NCBI RefSeq assembly: GCF_020080835.1
Contig: NC_058163.1
Location: forward strand, 4,499,318 to 4,563,317
Source of the DNA: Cotesia glomerata
Lineage: Eukaryota; Arthropoda; Insecta; Hymenoptera; Braconidae
Length of the DNA stretch: 64,000 bases
Direction of reading: 5' to 3'
Part shown: in pieces, positions 59,635-64,000 of the stretch
Layout of the letters: each line of letters begins with the position of its first letter
How positions within the stretch are numbered: the stretch's first letter is position 1
Position numbers and translations under genes: made by a program
Notes under the pieces: generated by a model
What the model saw: only the letters and a program-made list of their open reading frames with translations
What the model was told of the DNA's origin: nothing
Database searches by the model: none

Positions 59635-60600
59635 AGGTAAAAGCCCCAATTATTGACGCTATAAGAGACGAAGTTATGATTTCATTTTTTTTAAGCAATC
59701 AAATACAAATATCGTTGAATTTTGTTTGTGGTAATGTCTTAAGTAATGTTTTAACCAATCAATTTCTTTTTTTAAAATGATAATCAGTAATATTTACTAA
59801 TTAATTTTAAATAATTAAATAGATGATCTGGATATACCAATTATTGACGGGTTAAAAAACTGATTGATCTAAATATTGACGTACCGTAACCCCAATTATT
59901 GACGCCCCTACTGTGCATGCATTGAATCATTTGGTTATATTCTTGTTTATCAAAACTTAATATAAAGTAATCAATATTATTAAAGTTAATTAATAATAAT
60001 TTCCATGAATGATTAATTATTATTAAAAATATAACAATTTATTCAAAAACTTATTTAACACCAAAACACGCCGAGTTATTCGACAGTTAAAAGCCTTGAA
60101 TATAATTGCGTAACGTATTTTATACTTAAAAAAAAGGCGTCATAGCGCTGTCGACTGGCTGTCAATATGGGATTCACCATGAAAATTATGAACTAGTTAT
60201 TGACTCCCATTATTTAAATATTATAAAACATACAATTAATTTCGATTATTTAATTTTATAAATATTTCATATATTGTTAATTAAAAAAAAAAATAGACCA
60301 TATAATTACATGAAAAAATTAATTTAAACTCGGCAGTTAAAAAAAATCTTTTTGTAACCAAAGTTGTTAAGAAAATAGACGCTCGTAAGCTGATTTGATG
60401 AACTGGTGCTAACTTTATTTTTTTTCAATAATTAATATTTAATATTTTGAACTGAAAGTGATTTTTTTCAATTTTTTAATTAATTAGAATTTAATAAAAA
60501 TTTATTTGATCGTTATTCTTATTACAGATAATTTTATATATTTAAAAATAATTTAGGGTGTCAATATTTAGACCCCCGTCAATAATTGGGGCTTTTACCT
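59635..60600 (+). mobile_element. Miniature DNA transposon E, TA duplication proven by empty site
   Basis: 966 bp. The terminal inverted repeats match perfectly over 24 bases, beginning AGGTAAAAGCCCCAATTATT. TA lies on both sides (59633-59634 and 60601-60602). The intact C unit reads GGTAATACAG at the same place, so one TA was duplicated. The motif ATTATTGACG or its complement is reiterated near both ends and at 59842-59906. No ORF; mobilised in trans. The TA target suits Tc1/mariner-type transposition, but the TIR is not one I can name. Confidence 0.93.
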
Positions 60601-60880
60601 TAATACAGTCTTTAATTGATCTTTTTTCATGATTCACATCGGAACAGAAAAGTGTTTTCAATTCGTATGAAAACTAATACTACCCGCGGAAAAAATTTAA
60701 ACAAGCTTTGAAATTTAATTGTAAATAAAATAAATTCTAATTTATTCATTTTATTCATAATTAACCTAAATTGTTTTTTATTAACGTTTGATAAAAATAT
60801 TAAAAAATTGAAAATAGTTTTAAAGTTAACACTATATTTAAATTCTACTTTGATCAATTTATTTATGACAGCGCTTTAGG

Positions 60881-61162
60881 CACGCACTGTATTTACCAAA
60901 CTTTTCCCATTATTATTATAACTATTCATTAATAACAAAATGTTAATGAATGCTGATTATTCAGTTATATTTCAAAAAGAATCCCATTTTAAAATCTAAA
61001 TTCAAAACTTTTTATTCAAACTTGATAATACCAAGTTGTTTGAGAGCTTTTACAGCCATCACAAATATACGAGTACAAATTGCGGTAATGTCGAATGGGA
61101 AACGTTCTTGGTTAGTCGGAATACGAAATACATACCAGGTATAAAGGATACCTCGCTACATC

Positions 61163-61165
<3 letters not shown>
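60881..61165. other. Short low-copy tract
   Basis: AT-rich then moderate GC, leading into the TA microsatellite. No exon signals. Confidence 0.4.

Positions 61166-61236
<71 letters not shown>
61166..61236 (+). repeat. (TA)n microsatellite
   Basis: About 35 uninterrupted TA units. The Ile-Tyr open frames across it are artefacts. Confidence 0.95.
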
Positions 61237-61241
<5 letters not shown>

Positions 61242-62254
61242 TCCTATATGTAGATACAAAATGAGGGAACGAGAAAGATGGGCGATTTAGCCGCGGGCGT
61301 ACGTCGTAAAGCGAATTATGACTCTCACGTAATTTACGGTCTGGATAGATATAACTACTCGGTCCCTCGTGGATATACGCCGCACCTGTATCAGGTATCT
61401 CATACATATATCATCACATACATACGAACAAACTTTAGAGAAAAAATCAATGTGATGTTGTATTGTCGTTCCGAGCATGCAAGTGAGGGGGTGTCACGTT
61501 CTTGTGATTTGTTCCAATCGTGACTTTGCTAAAGAACGGCCTTTGTACGTTTCCTTGGTCCACACTTACACATCTATGACCAGTAGAATCTTAATTTTAA
61601 ACTAGGAAACTGACGTCCTGCAATGACACTGTAGATCGTCAGTAGAAATTTACTGTTAATTTCGTTTTAAAAATTATTTTACTGTATCATAATTATTTTA
61701 CTGTATCATAATCTAGGGCAATGTTTTATCATTTATTTTTAACAGCAATACTAATTAAAGTTTATTGAAGTAAAATTTACCGGACAAAAAATTAAAAAAT
61801 TTATGCAGCTTACCGCACACAGAAATATTATTGGACACATTAATTTTGAAGGTTTTATATTTTGGAAAAGATTTTAGATTTGCTTTATTATGCCAAAGCC
61901 TAATGGCCGAATGGCAAACATAAAAAATACAGACATAATTAAGGGTACATCATATTTACATACAAAAATACTGAAAAGTATACAATTTGAGTGATAATAA
62001 ACAATATTGACTAGTATCATTATTATTAATCTTAATAGTATTTGCTATAGTAACTTTAATTTTATATAATCTATTCTAAATTTAAAAATGAATAAGATGA
62101 AAAGAAAAAAAAAACATCATCTAAATTTAACCAATTTGCTAAACAGCTTAATAAAATTTAGTAAGTAACATTAAAGTTTAAATAAATGAGTGTTGTTAAA
62201 TGTCCAGATTGAATAAGGGGTCATACATCTTATTGTAAAAAATCTCCAAGTTCA
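61237..62254. other. Low-copy tract
   Basis: Moderate GC to about 61560, AT-rich after. A short direct repeat TTATTTTACTGTATCATAA occurs at 61675 and 61692. No coding signal. Confidence 0.4.
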
Positions 62255-63225
62255 CAGATTTTAGTTTAATAAGATTGAATATTTAATTAATTTTTGAGAC
62301 TTAATTTATTTTTAAGGTTATTTTACTTGAAAATATATACAGAATAATAGCTAATTGTGAAAAAAACAATGAATTTCATTAAAGTACATATTTACAAATA
62401 ATATTTAACTAATTGGATAAAATTGAATTATAATGATAATTGTATAAAAGTGTTGTTAGAATTGATAGTAATTGAGCAAAAACTGATCACCGAAACGAGT
62501 AATTTTTTGCACCAAGACTTATTTATCTTTCGCCGATAACTCGAAAACCATTGAGTTAAAGAAAAAATGATAAAACCTTTTCTATTGAGCAGAAAATTTG
62601 CTACAAAATTTATAAAAGCAATTTTTGATCAGAGCAATTGTTTTAAAGATATGAGTAATTAAGCATTTTATATAAACTCAAAAATTTGGTCCTTTATTAT
62701 AGTTTCAATTTCATGTTTATTTGAAAATAACTAAAAAACTATTAATTTTATAAACAAATGTCATGACTTTTTTTGTAGAGCAGAAAATTTGCTAAAATGT
62801 TTGTTTGAAAAATTTTTTATCACAGCAGTAGTTCGAAAGATATGATCAATAGAATATTCAAGTAAGTTCAAAAATTGAATCCATCATTATTCTTTCAATT
62901 TTATGTTTTTCGGAAATAACTCAATAACTATAAATTTTTTATTAATTGTATAAAAGTGTTGTTACAATTAATTGTAATTGAGCAATAACTAATCACCAAA
63001 ATGTGTAATTTTCTATACAGCTGAGAAGTTGAGAGCGATTGCAGTGCCGCCCTAAAGACGGTGGATAATTCTGGTACTTAGATCAATTTTTACTGGTAAG
63101 TCTGATTAATTATTTAGTAACTTTAATAAGAACATTAGCTTTTACTGTAATCTTTTAAAGAATAATTAATAATTTCAATTTTTTACCTTTATTATTTTCA
63201 ACCTTAATAATACATTAAAAATTAA
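62255..63225 (+). repeat. Dispersed repeat Q, copy 2, with a P block
   Basis: Aligns with 75-620 in the same orientation except for a ~495 bp extra block. TGTATAAAAGTGTTGTTA occurs at 62451 and again at 62946, bracketing P-type sequence (TCGCCGATAACTCGAAAACC, GCTACAAAATTTATAAAAGC). The extra block thus looks like a tandem duplication or an insertion with a long flanking repeat. Confidence 0.6.
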
Positions 63226-64000
63226 TGGCAGCTTTCTATATTTTTTTCCATTTACTTCCTCGGTAATTTTAAAAGTATATTTCTTGCCATGTAGGTACCA
63301 TTAGTACTATCACCACCCTCTATCCCTCCTGAGTACGAAAAATAAATGAGTGTAAAAAAGTACGTCGACTTGTAAATGTTTAAAGTTTGATCCAAAGTTT
63401 CCAACACAGATGCGCTGATATACATCAGCTTCTCGAAATATAAGAACAGAACAAGAACAAGAAGTAGCTGAAAAAAATATGAGAATTGCTTCAGGGACAA
63501 GTTGTCGTAGAGGACGCTGAGAACGGGCTACCGCGTGTTGAACACTTGCCAAATCGGTTATGCTCGAATAAATTTTCGTGTCAAACTCAAAGACGAAAAC
63601 TACCATCAACTATTCTTTTGAATATCTTGATAATTAATGTCTGCAATGGGCCAATAATGAATAACGACTGATGAATGCAGTGACCATTGGTAGCGAGCTG
63701 GAGGGTCAGGTTCCAGCTCCGTCCAGTGTAATAATATTATTTCCGAGCGAAGAAACTTTAAAAGTAGAGTTTCTCTGGTCGAGTATAGCGGTTTGGTTTC
63801 TGGGAGCAACCACCATGCAGTGATCGATATTTCCTCCGGCTCTGGCTCTGGCTTAGCATCCACTCGGTCCAGTCGAGTCCAGTTTAGTTGAGAATACACC
63901 GAGTAGAATCCCAAACCATCCATGGATCTTTCATAGGGAGCTTGCGCAACTCAAGCCTCTTTGTGATGTAGATCATCAGAGTACTGCTGGTTGGTCCTAC
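63226..64000. other. Low-copy tract to window end
   Basis: GC-richer unique sequence. Minus-strand frames of about 100 codons overlap (63310-63923) but show no splice structure or known motif. An exon starting beyond the window edge cannot be excluded. Confidence 0.35.

Larger units (their letters stand above)
58150..60880 (-). repeat. Repeat C array, inverted relative to 2690-4890
   Basis: The reverse complement matches the C unit: GGACAAACACGATAACTTTT occurs at 58308 and 59382, the CAGCTGATACT block at 58526 and 59591, and the CCCGCGG block near 60684. About two units are present, each broken by a transposon: B6 (58656-59344) and E (59635-60600). Confidence 0.85.

Noticed and set aside
61036..61290. 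Ile-Tyr repeat open frames
   Set aside because: Translation artefact of the TA microsatellite at 61166-61236.

Overview
The window looks like intronic or intergenic DNA of an AT-rich animal genome, most likely an insect. A hymenopteran is possible but cannot be shown from the sequence. There is no bacterial or organellar gene content, no long open reading frame, and no recognisable transposase, reverse transcriptase or viral gene. Two short stretches on the minus strand have good exon structure (acceptor, single open frame, GTAAG donor): 54048-53986 (21 codons) and 5169-4911 (86 codons plus one base). They are phase-compatible. If they belong to one gene, an intron of about 48.8 kb fills most of the window. 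I cannot name the gene.

Nearly everything else is non-autonomous repeat DNA separated by low-copy, somewhat GC-richer tracts. I gave the families letters. A is a hairpin-module element with one to three near-palindromic modules per copy. B is a ~690 bp element in six copies, two pairs of them head-to-tail. C is a ~475-515 bp tandem unit, in direct orientation at 2.7-4.9 kb and inverted at 58.2-60.9 kb. D is a ~670 bp element in two copies. E, F, G and H are 0.8-1.0 kb miniature DNA transposons with TA-type target duplications and internally reiterated motifs. K is a pair of elements carrying very long TG microsatellites. L, M, N, O, R, U, V, W, Y and Z are single foldback or inverted-repeat elements. 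P is an older AT-rich dispersed repeat into which many of the others have inserted. I, Q and T are further two-copy repeats.

Layout: 0-5 kb holds Q, A1, the C array interrupted by D, and exon 5169-4911. 5-20 kb holds the B pair, A2, a tRNA-like relic, G1 and a 215 bp satellite. 20-30.5 kb holds the deep nest A3{F, O{N}} and the I, H and T repeats. 30-44 kb holds G2, G3, a 504 bp period repeat, a second B pair with a double hairpin, and the nest V{V2{A4}}. 44-54 kb holds B5 with a foldback insertion, M{L}, Z{D2, tRNA-like}, Y{palindrome}, the K pair and exon 54048-53986. 54-64 kb holds an AT-rich satellite, the inverted C array broken by B6 and E, a TA microsatellite and Q2.

The sequence supports insertion order in several places because tandem or dispersed paralogues give the unoccupied site. 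The clearest are E in C (TA duplication), B6 in C (ATG duplication), R in B2 and U in B4. Repeat edges were set by eye and are good to a few bases where target duplications are visible, and to tens of bases elsewhere.
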